Source of the DNA: Petrosia ficiformis
Taxonomy: Eukaryota > Porifera > Demospongiae > Haplosclerida > Petrosiidae
Reading direction: 5' to 3'
DNA length: 64,000 nucleotides
Assembly: GCA_947044365.1 (NCBI GenBank)
Contig: OX345647.1
Location: 5,901,971 to 5,965,970, forward strand
Shown: positions 1 to 12,591 of the stretch, piece by piece
Layout: each line of letters starts with the position of its first letter
How positions within the stretch are numbered: position 1 is the first letter of the stretch
Program-made: the position numbers and the translations under genes
Notes under the pieces: generated by a model
Told to the model about the DNA's origin: nothing
Database searches by the model: none
The model's input: the letters and a program-made list of their open reading frames with translations, nothing else

Positions 1-1273
1 GTCTCCATTCATAATCATCATCACTAGAATCATCTCCTCCATGACTATCATTACTTAACCATGTATCTGTATGTATGTATGTATGCATGTATGTATGTGT
101 ATGTATGTATGTGTATGTATGTATGTATGTATGTATGTACGTATGTATGTATGTATGTATGTATGTATGTATGTATGTATGTATGTATGTATGTACATGC
201 ATGTGTATGTATGGTACATACATACTCATTCCACTTACTAAATGTTGTATCTATTATTTCATTTCCATTATACATTTTCATACTTCGTCTCTCTGGAACG
301 GGTCTGAGTCTAGCTAAAGCTTCTAGATTTGCTCCAGGACGAAACCATGGTCCTTTTCTTTTACTAATCACACGACTAGTTGTAGTAACTAATTGATCAT
401 ATTTAATATCAGATTGTAAGTTATTATTAGTAGTAGGAGGTGTAATATCCTCCATTAATCCAGGTGGCAATAACAAGTCTGGAATTGGGTTTAATGGTAC
501 AGGAGTGTGAATATATCCAGATCTGTCCTGTTGTATTAATACTTTATTCTCATCTTTTACATGTTTTGATGGTCCTGGTAAAGATTCACTGACCGGATCA
601 TTGCCATTACTATCATCAGAGAATGGAGATTCTCTTCTATAATACGTAGCTAGTAATTCCTCCAATGGCATATCTCCCTCCTAAAGAATTATACTTATAT
701 ATGAACTAATGTACAAGCGACTAATTATTTGAGACCACATAGCACAAAATACTTCTATCACTTTATTTTAAACAAAAAGTTTAATGGCTAAGAAGAATAT
801 TTTGTCTTTTACTATATGCATTATGTAATTATTATATTTGTATGAGGAAACCCCTTTAATTTGATTACTTTGAGACAATTTCAGATCTTCATTTTAATCA
901 AATACATTATTTATTTAACCCCTTTATTAAAGATGATGATTTCATCTTTACAAACCTTTTGAAGATCTGATAATTCTTTATCCTGATCTTCTTTTAATAT
1001 ATCATCTTCTTCTTCCTCTAATGTACGTTCATCATCAATATCTTCATGAATTAACATATCAGCCGTGACTTCATATTCACCATCTACAATAATAATTAAT
1101 AAATAATGTGAACTCTGTCATCATTCATTAGTTCTCAAGAAACCATCCACCTTGGGTGTGTTATAATTATAGTATTGATGTGATTTGCTGTTTGGAGTAA
1201 AAACTATCTATATCTCATCAACTCACTAACCACACTCAAGGCAGGTGGGAAATATTATTATTGATCCATCCAT
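1..1273 (-). CDS. MIER: MIER family transcriptional corepressor, N-terminal part (runs off left edge)
   Basis: Mesoderm induction early response proteins recruit histone deacetylases through ELM2 and SANT domains; those domains lie beyond the left edge here. Exons from high to low: 1083-956, 680-226 and 44 to the edge, with compatible splice phases. The first carries ADMLIHEDIDDERTLEEEE, very close to the MIER signature around its DDERTLEEEE core. The next opens with EGDMPLEELLATYY, matching the EGDMPxxELLxLY motif of MIER1. The third is acidic (DDSSDDDYEW), as just before the ELM2 domain in the family. A possible first exon, 1273-1231 (ATG at 1273, phase-1 donor that joins to 1083), is tentative. 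The intron 45-225 is almost wholly a GTAT microsatellite. Assignment to the family is firm; human MIER1, 2 and 3 are equally close. Confidence 0.85.
45..225. repeat. GTAT/ATAC microsatellite filling a MIER intron
   Basis: About 150 bp of near-perfect (GTAT)n, roughly 61-210, between a clear acceptor and a GTATGT donor of the minus-strand gene. Apparent Tyr/Val/Cys/Met open frames here are by-products of the repeat. Confidence 0.9.
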
Positions 1274-1665
1274 CACACTATATTACCAATACATATTACA
1301 TGAATATATATACATACATACTAATTATACGCTACCATACCCGAATCCATTCCGTACAAAATTGATTAAATAGATCTACTCTATTCTATAAAAAGGATAA
1401 TTAAAATAATTATTGATATAACATAACAATATAACATACCAAGAATTGAACATATATAATTATTATTTTAAATTTCATTCAAAAAACACAAATATCTTCT
1501 TCACCTCCCTATACTTAGGTAAGTTCTCACGAGATATAATATTAATATATTTATAACTAGATCTAGCCCACCACACCCATTACAATTAACTCCCACACCT
1601 AAAGCTGACCTGTGTAAGTATGGATTATGGAACACTAGAAGATTGAGGTACATTAGCAATAAAAC
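1274..1665. promoter_or_regulatory. Divergent promoter region between MIER and the PP2C-like gene
   Basis: The 392 bp between the tentative MIER start and the ATG of the plus-strand PP2C-like gene hold no convincing exon. The stretch is AT-rich. Head-to-head geometry implies a shared promoter. No TATA box could be assigned. Confidence 0.45.
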
Positions 1666-3432
1666 ATGGCGCATTCATCAGGTCCATCAATACTCTCTAA
1701 AATTAGTGATGCCTTCAGGTAAGAAGATTCTATGTGGCATGACTCCTCCCTCTACATAATCAATACTTTCGCAGAAAGCAGTTTCAACCAGGATTCTCAC
1801 TGGAAGGTCAGATTATTACTGGTCGTACTGCAGTAGATATGCCAGAAATACCACTGGCTCCTCTGCAAAAATCAGTACTTGCCTGTTCAACAGGTCCAGG
1901 GGCAGGGCTGACATTTGTTAGTCGAGATTCTGATCAGGATGACTGTATAGACAGAGGTGATAGTACATTGATGTGTTCATGTTAAAAGTGTAGTCATTCT
2001 TTATTAACAAGTAGAACAATGTCCTTTTCTAAAAGGGTTTCATTCAAACGCTTATTTTTCAACTATCTAACAAACATTTAATCCACAAAGAAAAGTCGTT
2101 GCATAGTCTTGATAGCTGGCTTATTGCTTAAATCAGTTGAATTGAGCAATCAAATAGATTTTCATGAGCACTATTACATTAATGACACACTACTGTTATC
2201 ATAATTGTTATATAAATTTTCTTTTAGGTGCTGTAAAAGCAGGTGTTATAGACTGGTGTAGACCACACATCAGAGCAGATGGTATTTCTGTAACGCTCTA
2301 TGAACGAAAAAATCAAAGTGCTGAGCATTATGGAGATCCCATTGCTGATGCATACGCTGTTGTCGCTCGTCCCAATAGTTGTATATTAGCACTAGCTGAC
2401 GGCGTAAACTGGGGTCAGAGACCAAAACTAGCAGCACGGGCAGCAGTCTTGGGTAGTATCGAGCATCTACATAGCAAGTTGTTCCAGTGTTTAACTGCTC
2501 CAAAAACAACTCAAGATATATTTCACCATATTTTATTATCTTTTGACGTTGCTCAAAAGGAGATTATAGCTCATGAAGGAACCACTACTACATTAACTGT
2601 TGCTATAGTGTGCGAGATATTACCACATCCACGGGTTTCATCTAGATGGGCTCTATGTGTTGTTAGTGTTGGAGATAGTCCTTGTTTTCTTTATAAACCA
2701 AATTTAGAAAAGGTTTATGAAGTCACAGCAGCAGCTCATATGGGTAAAGGTCGTGATCCTCGCGACGCAGGAGGTTGTCTGGGTGCTAATTGTGGAGATA
2801 ACCCAGATTTGAGTAATCTAGTATGCTGTTTTCTTCCTGTCTCGGAAAATGATATGATTCTAATCACTTCCGATGGAGTATCCGACAATTTTGATTTAGT
2901 TTCTCTTAGAAAGGCTGTCCCCGAGAGCCATCATATGTCTTCTAATCCTTCTTCTCTACCAACTGTGACTCCTGAGGTACGACAAATGTCTATGGTTGAG
3001 GGAATTGGAAATTTATTGACACGTCGAAGTCATTATCTAAATCGTATGCTATCAGTTCAAGATGTGTTAGATACATTAATATCATACTGTGTAGATGCTA
3101 CTGATGAAAAGAGAAGATTTCTTGAACATGTGTGGCGAGAAACATCTGACCCTTCACTCAGTCCAAGAACAAGAAGAGAAAAGGAACGAACACTATCTCA
3201 AAAATCCAAGACCCTTCCAGGAAAGTTAGACCACACTACAGCAGCAGGATTTCAAGTTGGAGAACTCAGAGCTGTTCCTGGTATCGTAGAACTATCCCGA
3301 TCAACTACTACTGGTGTTTCGAACTACAGTATTAGTAGTCCATCTAGAATGCGTTGGTCATCACAGCATCCTAGTTCACTGAGAAGAGTTGCTAGTGTTA
3401 ACGATACAAATATCTATAAAAGTAGAACATAA
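1666..3432 (+). CDS. PP2C-like domain protein, CG9801 family
   Basis: Three exons (1666-1718, 1775-1956, 2228-3432) in matching phases give 479 residues. The large exon has a PPM/PP2C fold: LALADGVNWG (metal-site Asp and Gly), GTTTTLTVAIV, VSVGDSPCFLY, and ITSDGVSDNF near the end. This is the order of the PP2C core and closest to the PP2C-like protein of Drosophila CG9801. Several metal ligands of true PP2C enzymes look altered (for example ADGVNWG rather than DGHGG), so catalysis is uncertain. The C-terminal about 110 residues are Ser/Arg-rich and probably disordered. AATAAA (3431-3436) overlaps the stop codon. It converges with SAS-6, whose stop lies 136 bp away. The last 190 bp of coding sequence recur at 14001-14190. 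Confidence 0.82.
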
Positions 3433-3436
3433 TAAA
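3431..3436 (+). terminator. Polyadenylation signal overlapping the PP2C-like stop codon
   Basis: A canonical AATAAA starts inside the TAA stop (3430-3432). A very short 3' UTR suits the 136-bp convergent spacing with SAS-6. Repeated at 14189-14194. Confidence 0.5.
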
Positions 3437-3568
3437 TTATTAATGTATTTTGAGTTGGTGTATCACTGGTTGCTATGGTTACTATGTGTGTGCATGTGTG
3501 TGTGTGTTGTATTTGGATAATTAATGACACATTTTTACATGAAAAAAATTAAGTGTTTTATAAATCAA

Positions 3569-5474
3569 TTATTTTGGTAAATAATTATTAATTAATGGTG
3601 GGTGTGAACCAGCAACACTCTTTACTACTCCTGGAGTTAATTGTTCCTCTGTTGTTGTTACTGCTGAGGATAAGTATTTTGTATCAATATGAGGTGTTGA
3701 AATATAATGACATGTAAACCATACTACACACACATACATAACTACATACATGTATTTATCACACATTGCATGACAGTGTCATATAATTATGATAAATACT
3801 GTTATATACACACATATGTACATTCACATGTACGTATACTGTATAAACACATAATTATATATGTACATATGTTGTATATATATGTAGATTCACATATACT
3901 GTATACACACATGCTTACGTATAATGTACATACACATGTACATCTGTACATAAACATATACATGTACATATACACATGTACGTATATCTGTACATACACA
4001 AATACATGTACATATACACATGTACGTATATCTGTACATACACATATACATGTACGTATACACATGTTTCATATACATATACCCATGTACATGTACATAT
4101 ATACATGTACATATACATGGGTATATATATATACATACCATTTTTTGTTGATTCTTCAGTATTAGGAACTCCTAAATTAGTAGGTGTGGCAGATACAGAG
4201 AGAGGTGAAGCCACTTTTAATCCATGTAATGATTTTGTCATTGGACCTCGAAATAGAACCTTGAAAGAAATTCAATGACTCATTTTAATTTTCTTATTTA
4301 TACATACCTTTTGTTGATCCTGTTGATTGACTAAAGATCTCAATACAGGTCGATCTAATAATCCATCACTAGATGGAGTACTACTGAATCTGGGCTATAT
4401 TAATAATTATGATAGCATGTACGTACATGTATACACATATATACACACGTATGTACATACATACACACATATTACATACATACATACATACATGTAATAT
4501 ACACATGCATACACACATACACATTATAGTTAGTGAGACTGAAAAATTGTAATTTATACTTAATTATTCTATTTAATGCCCACTATGTCCTCCATACTTA
4601 CTTGATAAATTCCAGTTGTAGTTACTCCTCCAGTTAATCTATTTGATAAACGAGAGGCTTGTATTGTGGATGGTGTTTCTATAGCGTGTTGACGTGGGAG
4701 AGACCCTCTTGATAACATCTGTTCATTTACTTGTTTATTAAGCCAGGTAACGACTAGAAAATAATGGATTTAGTACATCACCTTGTATAGTATATTACAG
4801 GATATTTTTGACGTTTTAACACATAAACACACAATAACATCACATCATTAACTCATGATATGACATAATATCATACAATAACACAGAATTTTGATGTGGT
4901 AAACTAATAACCTCTTTATTGAACTACTTCGGAAATGTGTAAATCATGTGACCATTAAACTCAATCAACCAATCAAATACCATTGACACACGTGACCAAT
5001 GTCTGAAACCAATGAACTACTTCATAATATCATGTGACCAACTTCAGTAATTAGATCTCATTAACATTTATTGCTTTTGTAGTTGTTGATATTATCAATG
5101 ATATGGTTAAAGAGGCTAATGATGAACGATCTCTCTATATACTACAAATATATTCTTGATCTTCTCACAACATGATTACCATTTTCACTTGTTTTTAAAG
5201 CCTCTTTTGTTTCTAGTAACTCATCTTGAAGTTGTTTCAATTCTTTGCTTATATTTTTAATGTCCTCATCTTTTCTTTTTATATCATCATGAAGAGAAGA
5301 CGCTTCACTAATATGTTTGCTGCACTCAATATCCTATAGTATAGTATATTAACTAATATCTTTACATAAATCCATCCATCCGTCCATCTGTTCTGTCCAT
5401 TCTTCATCCATCCATTCATCAATCAATCTATCTGTCTGTCTATCTATCTGTCTATCTATCTATTAGTCTGTCTG

Positions 5475-5543
<69 letters not shown>

Positions 5544-8500
5544 TCTTCTATCCACACCTTCTCATGTAATAGTTTTTCTTGTTGCGTAGTTACCATATTA
5601 CGTAACTTCAACTAAAATAAAAAAAACAACACATTTCAAATGAATGGATGACATCACAACAAAAGAGACACACCTTGGACTTTAACCCTTTAATATCCGA
5701 CTGGAGTTTCATAATAATTTCATTTCCCTGACAATATAGACAAAACACATCATGTGTCATACATGTACATACATGTACATACGTGTACATACATACATAC
5801 ATACATACGTACATACATACATACATACTTATATATAAATATTGAATATAAAATAACCTTGATTACTTCTTGTGATGTCTGTTTATAAGCTGTGTCTAAT
5901 TTAACAGTTTGACGGTGTTTTTGTTCTAGTTGTATCTCTAATGTGTGCTATTAGAAACAGGATGAATTACATACGAACATGAAGACACAACTAACTAATG
6001 TATTATGATGATGTAAAAATAATTGGATAGATAGATAGATAAATAGATAGATATATTGATAGATAGATAGATTGATAGATAAATAGATAGATAGATACAC
6101 ATGTAGATTGATAGATAGATAGATAAATAGATAGATAGATTGATAGATAGATACATAGATAGATAGATAGATACATAGATAGATATGTTGATAGATAGAT
6201 AGATAAATAGATAGATAAATAGATAGATAGATAGATATATTGATAGATAGATAGATTGATAGATAAATAGATAGATACATAGATAGATTGATAGATAGAT
6301 AGATAAATAGATAGATAGATAGATAGATAGATTACTTTGTTTTCATTGGCTGTTTCCAGTAACTCAGTTGTTCGTTGAATAACCTGTTTAATTAGATCAC
6401 ATGATCAAATTACTAGAACTACGAGATAGATTACTAGATTTAATGGTTAGATTACTAGATTTAACAGTTAGATTACTAGATCAAACCTGTTCTTTATCTC
6501 TAACTTCCTGTTGTAAAACAGCTACTTTAGTACTCAATTGGTTCACAATCTTATCTTGTTCATGTTTTCCAGAATCAAGTGAACAGTTCTCTTTCCTCAA
6601 ACGATTGAGTTCTTCATGAGTCGTTCTTAACTCCTATCAAAAATGTCACATGACATTTGTCGTTGTTATGGTGATGAAATTTTCCATACCTCTTCAGAAC
6701 CTCTCAATTTAGCTTTCAGCTCTCTGATAGCAGCTTCTGAACGATATTTGTGATCTGTTAGATCCTAAAAAAGAAAGTTTTGAATATTCTGTTACATCCA
6801 AATTGTCCAATCCATTTATCTATCTACATGTATCTCTCTACCTATCCATCCCTCCATTCATTCATCCATCCATCCATCCATCCATCTATCCATCCATTCA
6901 TCCATCCATCCATCCATCCATCCATTCATCTTTCCATCCATCCATCCATTCATCTTTCCATTCATCCATCAATCCATTCACCCATTCCATCCATCCATCC
7001 ATTTATCAATCTTTCATCTATTCATATGACTGGGTGTTAATTACTTTAAACACAGTTTTGGCCTAACCTTACAAGCTATGTCTAAATCTTTTATTTGTTT
7101 TTCCAAACTCACGATCTAACAGTATAGAACAATGTATTAGTGGGTGAGTGATACTGTGAGAAACAATTCACCTTCTTCTGATAACTAGTCTCTAACTCTT
7201 CTTTACACTTCTCTAACTTATGTTGTAATTCTATTTGAATCTTATAAATAATTATAATTATATATATATACAAGATACATACATTCTAACATCTATATAC
7301 CAATATAAATACATTATACATACATTAGTACATAATTACATATATACATAGTATTACATACATGTATATACATGTACATACATATATGTACAGTACCACA
7401 TACTGTTACACATACATTAGTATTTAGTTACATAAATACAATCATACATACACATATACATACATGTACATACACACATACATGTACATACATACAAACA
7501 TTACATACATACATACAACTGTATAACTTCACAATACATACATACTTGCATAGCTCTTTCTTTTTCAGTATTTATTAAAGCTGAATGTTTGTTATTTAGT
7601 GTGGTAATCTGAACATTCCAATCCGTTTTTAGTTTCTCTAGTTCTTTGTTACGATTATCAAGAGCCTACCATATATGGAAGTGATAAGATATGAATCAGT
7701 GTTATAATATCAGTACCTCCTCAGCATGTGCTAACTGAGCTGTGAGATCTGATTTAGTTCTAGAAAGATTATCCATTAGAACTATATTGTGTTCCTGGAA
7801 TAGATAATAATTTCACAGATCACATCAAAGAACAGATAATAATCACTTAAGCCAAGTGGTATATTGTACCTTCAGACTCAACAAGCTTTCTGCCAAATAT
7901 TTCTTAAGATATGTATCACTAGCTGGTACTAGTCTCAGATCAAGATGTGTCAGGTGTCTAAAAGGATTTGTCTCAATAATCTTCAGAGACGAGAAACTTT
8001 TGTCTCCATTCAAAACCAAATATAACTGAAACCTTCAATTAAGAAGAGAGATAATTAAACACGTACATGTATTTGTATATACATTTTCAATGTCACAATT
8101 GATGAGCGTGTATATTTACTAAATACATTAATTTTATTCTATTTACAAAATATTGTGTTCAAGTTTAGGTGTTCATTCAATTGTTTACATGAAATATATA
8201 CATCATTTAATATAGCAGTGTTAATGTTGGGTGTATATAACACATAACTTATAAATTATGTTTATATGAAATACATCAGCAGTGTTAATGTTGGGTGTAC
8301 CACATAACTTATGTGTTTATAGTCTAAATAGTATTTATTATTACATTTTATCATTTTAGAATGAATAGGTGAGTAATTACAATAACACACAATTAAATGG
8401 ATTAATTAACTAATCCATTATATATAATTACATACAATTAAAAGATATATACATATACACAATTATCTTACTTTGGTACTTCTTTCTCAGTCTCTGATAG

Positions 8501-9031
8501 ACACAACTCTAGAAGGTCAATGAGTTTCTGAGGAAAAGCCGAGAAGTCAACGAGAAGACCTTGTTGAGTTTTCAAACTATATAAAGAGAATTACATCATA
8601 TAATAATTAACACAGACCAGCGAGATTAATTATTATATGTAATAGTGTATTTACTGCTGGAAATCTTCTTCTCCAATTGTTAATGAATAAAGAAAGAATG
8701 GGTCTGTTTCATCTGTCAGTCTTATCACTAATTCCTGTATATATCATGTATACATGTGATCAGTTCAGATAAGAAATAATTATATATATATATAATATAT
8801 AAACCTTTTTATGTACAGGTGTGTTGGAAATATTCAAGAGGACACACACATCTATTGATGTTTGCCTGTTTTAAGTTAACATGTAATGATGATAATACAT
8901 ATATGTGTTTTTTAACGAAGAACACACCTCTCCTCTCTATCAGCTTTTCTTATACATATGGAGACTTTCTTGTTGAATAGTTCTTCCATGCTTACAAATT
9001 TACCGCCAAATTGTTTCTCACGTGATCTCAT
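3569..9031 (-). CDS. SASS6: Spindle assembly abnormal protein 6 homolog, centriole cartwheel protein (first copy in assembly)
   Basis: SAS-6 forms the nine-fold cartwheel hub of new centrioles. Twenty exons join in phase to 634 residues (human about 657): 9031-8928, 8865-8805, 8734-8655, 8576-8472, 8032-7870, 7794-7717, 7665-7546, 7240-7172, 7115-7068, 6764-6690, 6633-6487, 6383-6336, 5947-5858, 5727-5674, 5611-5558, 5333-5180, 4753-4602, 4394-4308, 4259-4139, 3663-3569. The N-terminal globular head is clear: [48 protein letters not shown], and the PISA-type [17 protein letters not shown]. About 350 residues of coiled coil follow, ending with [10 protein letters not shown] as in human, then a Ser/Thr/Pro-rich tail. 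A second in-frame ATG (8989) would remove 14 residues. It pairs head-to-head with LOXL. Confidence 0.95.
3700..4138. repeat. ATAC/GTAC-rich low-complexity intron of SAS-6
   Basis: Intron between the last two SAS-6 exons. It is made of degenerate TACATA, TGTACGTATA and related units that read open on both strands; none of those frames is a gene. Repeated at 14458-14896. Confidence 0.85.
5430..5543. repeat. TATC/TGTC microsatellite in a SAS-6 intron
   Basis: Tandem CTAT units. The corresponding tract near 16190-16296 is one 4-bp unit shorter, which accounts for the whole length difference between the two 10.55-kb copies. Confidence 0.9.
6028..6332. repeat. GATA microsatellite in a SAS-6 intron
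   Basis: About 300 bp of GATA with interspersed AATA and TGATA variants. Identical at 16782-17086. Confidence 0.9.
6804..7025. repeat. CATC/ATTC microsatellite in a SAS-6 intron
   Basis: Tandem CCAT units with ATTC variants. Open frames rich in His, Pro, Ser and Ile here are artefacts. Identical at 17558-17779. Confidence 0.9.
7260..7545. repeat. ATAC-rich microsatellite in a SAS-6 intron
   Basis: Degenerate TACA units between two coiled-coil exons. Identical at 18014-18299. Confidence 0.85.
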
Positions 9032-9201
9032 TTATGCCGTGCGCGTAAGCCGTACGCGTAGGGCGTATATAAATGAATGAATCCGGCCGCTAGGAACAAA
9101 AAGGCCTGTTTTGCAAAGCAGACCAGTAAGAGTGCAAGAAGGCCTGCGGTGAAGAGTATAATAGTAATTAATCTGCAGTGTATTATTAGTCTGAAGTGAT
9201 A
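9032..9201. promoter_or_regulatory. Bidirectional SAS-6 / LOXL promoter with TATA-like box
   Basis: 170 bp separate the two divergent ATGs. The segment is unusually CpG-rich for this window (around 9038-9066), and TATATAAA lies at 9066-9073 facing LOXL. A CACGTG E-box sits at the SAS-6 start (about 9019-9024). Repeated at 19786-19955. Confidence 0.5.
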
Positions 9202-11755
9202 ATGATGTGCTACTGCTCACTTGGGCTGTTGATATTGTGCATTACCATTCAATGTAATGTGGGTTTAGGACAACAGAATGGAGATATTAGACTAATGAGT
9301 AGTATTTCAATAAATCAGGGAAGAGTGGAGGTATATCACTCTGGTATTTGGGGAACAGTGTGTGACGATCAATTCGATATTAATGAGGCAAACGTTATTT
9401 GCAGGCAGTTAGGTTTTGAGAATGGTGCTGAAAAAGCAACCCACAGGGCATCTTTTGGACAAGGTACTGGACAGATATGGATGGATGGACTACAATGTAC
9501 TGGAACAGAGGATGCATTATACAAGTGTAAATCTAATGGAATGGGTATTCATGATTGTGCTCACCGGGAAGATGCAGGCGTTGTTTGTAAATTAAACATA
9601 AACGAGCCATCGTCTCATAAACTGTCGGATGTAAGACTTATTTGCCCTCCATCTTCTCGCAATCCTAATGGTAAATGCAACCCTTGTTTTGAAAGAAAAG
9701 GCTGTCCTAATTTGTCTGATCCAAATAATGTTCCTGGTGTGCAGGGAATTGTTCAAGTCAATATTGACAACAAATGGTACCCAATATCAAGTGAAGGATG
9801 GAGTTTAACTGAAGCAAAGGTTGTTTGTGGTCAGTTGGGATATCCTTATACATCACGTATACCACATTTAAGTGAAATTTGGCCAACAAGAAGGCATCAT
9901 TTCTGCTACAATAACATTGCGTGTAATAATCCAGGTGCTGCCTTTAGACGAAGGCTGAGGAAAACAGTTCTTGATAATATTCAATGTGCTGGTAGTGAGT
10001 CAAATATAACTGAATGTTACTATAAAAGGGCAACTCTGCAACCCTCCAAAAATTTAAATGAAAATGTTGCCACAGTACAATGCATATATGATGAAGTGAA
10101 AAGTGATCAATGTATTGATGAGAATGACAATACAACAGAGGTTAGGGGACATATACATGTATACTTTGAAGCTGGATGGATGTGTGTGATTATGACTAGG
10201 GTGGTGTGGGTGGTTAAGTATGTAAAGACTAAATTATATACTTTGTATTACATAAATAGATTGTTCGGCTCAGAGCAGGAGCTCTACCATGGATTGGAAG
10301 AGTTGAGGTGAGGAAAAATGGCAAATGGGGAACTATATGTGATATAGGATGGGATCTTAAAGATGCACATGTGGTATGTCGTAGTCTAGGATATGGATCT
10401 GCAAAGAAAGTTTTCTTTCGCTCTGTTTTTGGAAGGGGAATAGGATATGTCCATTATTCAAACGTCAGGTTAATAATTATTACTAACACATTGTGGATAG
10501 AATTATTTAATATTGTTGATGTACAGGTGTACTGGAAGTGAAACCTCCCTTGCTAATTGTCTGAGTACCGAACAGACAAAACTACAAGCTGAAGTAACTA
10601 CATATTGCAATGCACACACTGGTGATGTGGGAGTGGAGTGCAATATTCCACAAACATGTCATTCAAAAGAAGAAAGTGTGAGTTACAAAATTGCATTATA
10701 TAACTATATTCATTGAACTACCATAATATGTAACTCATCATTCTTATATCCAGAGTCGTGTTACCAATAACTCATTTGTAGAAGTCAAACACACTAATTC
10801 ATGGGGAAGAGTATGTGCAGGTAGTATAGACACTAATGCTGCTTACGTTGTATGCAAAGAAAACTTCAAGAATTTTGCAACAATTGTGAAGAAAAGCACT
10901 GATTCAACATATAGTGGTGTATATTACATTGGTGCTATTGATTGTACAGGAGATGAACTGAGAATAGATGAGTGTAAGATTGCATTAAATGCACGTTCAA
11001 GCTGTCTAGATGGACTAATGGTTACTGTAGAATGTTCAAACAGTAAGTTACTATAATTTGATAGCAACAAATTATTATTGATTACTAAATTAATTTCATA
11101 GATCTCCCAGATCTTGTACCCGATGTAGAAAGATTTAAACAGTCTTTTCGATATTATCCATATGTGGATAGATTACCAATGTATTATCTAACCTGTGCTA
11201 AAGAGGAGAACTGCCTAGCAAGCAGTGCCAATAATAAACCCGCTGCACACATCAGAACACTCCTCAGGTTTGATAGTTTGACAATGAACTTTGGAACAGC
11301 AGCTTTCTCTCCTAATCAACGAAGAGAAGAATGGGAATGGCATTCCTGTCATAACCATTTTCACTCATTTGAAAATTTTATTAGTTATGATGTATTAGAT
11401 GTTAATGGTAACAAGGTGGCTGAAGGCCACAAGGCCAGCTTTTGCTTAGAGGACAGTTACTGTTCTCCTGGTGGATATTCGCAGTATCGTTGTTCTTCAG
11501 GAGTTCAAGGTATATCTGTTAATTGTGGTGATTTGTATGCGAGACACTTAGACTGCCAATGGATAGATATCACTGGTTTGGAATCGGGTGAATATCTTGT
11601 CAGACAGATAGTCAATGCTGATAGACTCACATCAGAAACAGATTATAAAAATAACGAGATAGAATGTCATATTGAAATCAAACAACAATACTACTTAACA
11701 GTTGGAGATTGTACACACTCAGGTATTATTATATACATGATGTTATCAGAGATGT

Positions 11756-11790
<35 letters not shown>

Positions 11791-11903
11791 CACCTGAGGC
11801 AATGGAAAAATGAAAATGAGAGTTGCCTCAGGTGGGATTCGAACCCACATGTACATGTACATATATATATATATATATATGTATATCTAGCAACATACAC
11901 AAG

Positions 11904-11937
<34 letters not shown>

Positions 11938-12002
11938 GTATGAGAGAATTAGAAATGAAAGAGCTTGGAAAATCTGTTTTTAATTCTCTCCTCATAAATT
12001 AA
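9202..12002 (+). CDS. LOXL: Lysyl oxidase-like protein with four SRCR domains (first copy in assembly)
   Basis: A secreted copper amine oxidase that oxidises lysines in matrix proteins. Exons 9202-10217, 10274-10468, 10527-10677, 10754-11042, 11102-11722 and 11938-12002 give about 779 residues, the usual LOXL2/3/4 size. A hydrophobic signal peptide (LGLLILCITIQC) precedes SRCR1 (GRVEVYHSGIWGTVCDD), a Cys-rich SRCR2, SRCR3 split by an intron (GRVEVRKNGKWGTICD) and a more divergent SRCR4. The catalytic domain has the copper-binding WEWHSCHNHFHS. It also keeps both LTQ cofactor residues: Lys in EGHKASFCLED and Tyr in CGDLYARHLDC. The short last exon matches the family C-terminus. ATG 9202 is chosen; a GTG six bases upstream is not a start. 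The exon 1/2 junction is the least certain, because a GAG|GTTAGG donor at 10135 breaks the frame. Confidence 0.92.
11757..11937. repeat. GAAA repeat, 12-bp inverted repeat with tRNA T-arm-like sequence, and TA repeat in the last LOXL intron
   Basis: In order: (GAAA)n to 11790; a perfect 12-bp inverted repeat (11791-11802 and 11823-11834) with a 20-nt loop; a minus-strand T-arm-like sequence at 11832-11848 containing GGTTCGAATCC, a perfect Pol III B-box; then (TA)n. No D-arm or anticodon arm is present, so it is not an intact tRNA. Repeated at 22511-22691. Confidence 0.6.
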
Positions 12003-12591
12003 TAACAGGTCTTATTGGAATAATTATCCAATAATATAAATTACCATAATTATTAAAAGTTATATTTGGCAACAGTATAAGGGACAGGTTAGGTTTTAGC
12101 AAAGCTGACTATATAGTATAAATTAATTAATAATTATGAATACAATTATTAATATAATTGTTAATAAACTATAACATGAATATACCTTATATGGTATAAA
12201 TACAACAGATTAGCAAATTCCATTATTTATTTTACTTCTCATATTTCAGATCATTGAGGTTTTGAACACCGACACAAGAAAGGATTTTAATATTAATTAT
12301 AATTTATTATGTAATTAATAATAATTATGTAATGTCCCTTTAATTTCGTATAATTATTTTATTAGTGGTATTAAGTAAATTATATTTTCTTTAGCTTTTG
12401 TGAAATGTTTTAATTAAGTCCCATAAATAATTTTAGTTTAATTCAATTTTATAACTTCAAAAAATTATATTTTCCCAAAAAAAAAATTTAATCAACTATA
12501 TATATAGTAAAAAAAAGGGAGAAAAAATCTAAATGCCTAGAATATTGAGTTTTGTCTCTTAAAGTCTAAACAGTAGAGGTTCTCTTAAAGT
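12003..12591. other. AT-rich convergent intergenic region, LOXL / Rh
   Basis: 589 bp with no supported exon on either strand. It is dominated by AATTATTAATT-type sequence and a poly-A run near 12477-12487, and serves as 3' flank to both genes. A 24-26 bp direct duplication (about 12557-12606) spans the Rh stop codon. Repeated at 22757-23345. Confidence 0.6.

Noticed and set aside
61..671. Open frames of repeating Tyr-Val-Cys-Met or His-Thr-Tyr-Ile
   Set aside because: They are translations of GTAT/ATAC microsatellites, open in several frames on both strands. The same applies at 3707-4278, 12823-13340, 14465-15036, 23577-24094, 32654-32999, 38746-39128, 40631-41043 and 50961-51480.
9196..9201. 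Upstream GTG start for LOXL
   Set aside because: Non-AUG initiation is unlikely in an animal nuclear gene. ATG at 9202 gives a good signal peptide. The same reasoning rejects GTG 27194 (Rh), GTG 30297 (kinesin-13) and TTG 42062 (GPX7).
10136..10217. Splice donor GAG|GTTAGG at the end of LOXL exon 1
   Set aside because: Phase 0 there does not join in frame to the next exon with any nearby acceptor. The donor at 10218 (GTATGT) with acceptor 10273 does. The alternative is not excluded if an unseen small exon exists.
11791..11848. A functional or permuted tRNA gene
   Set aside because: Only a T-arm and matching acceptor strands are present. There is no D-arm, anticodon arm or plausible anticodon on either side.
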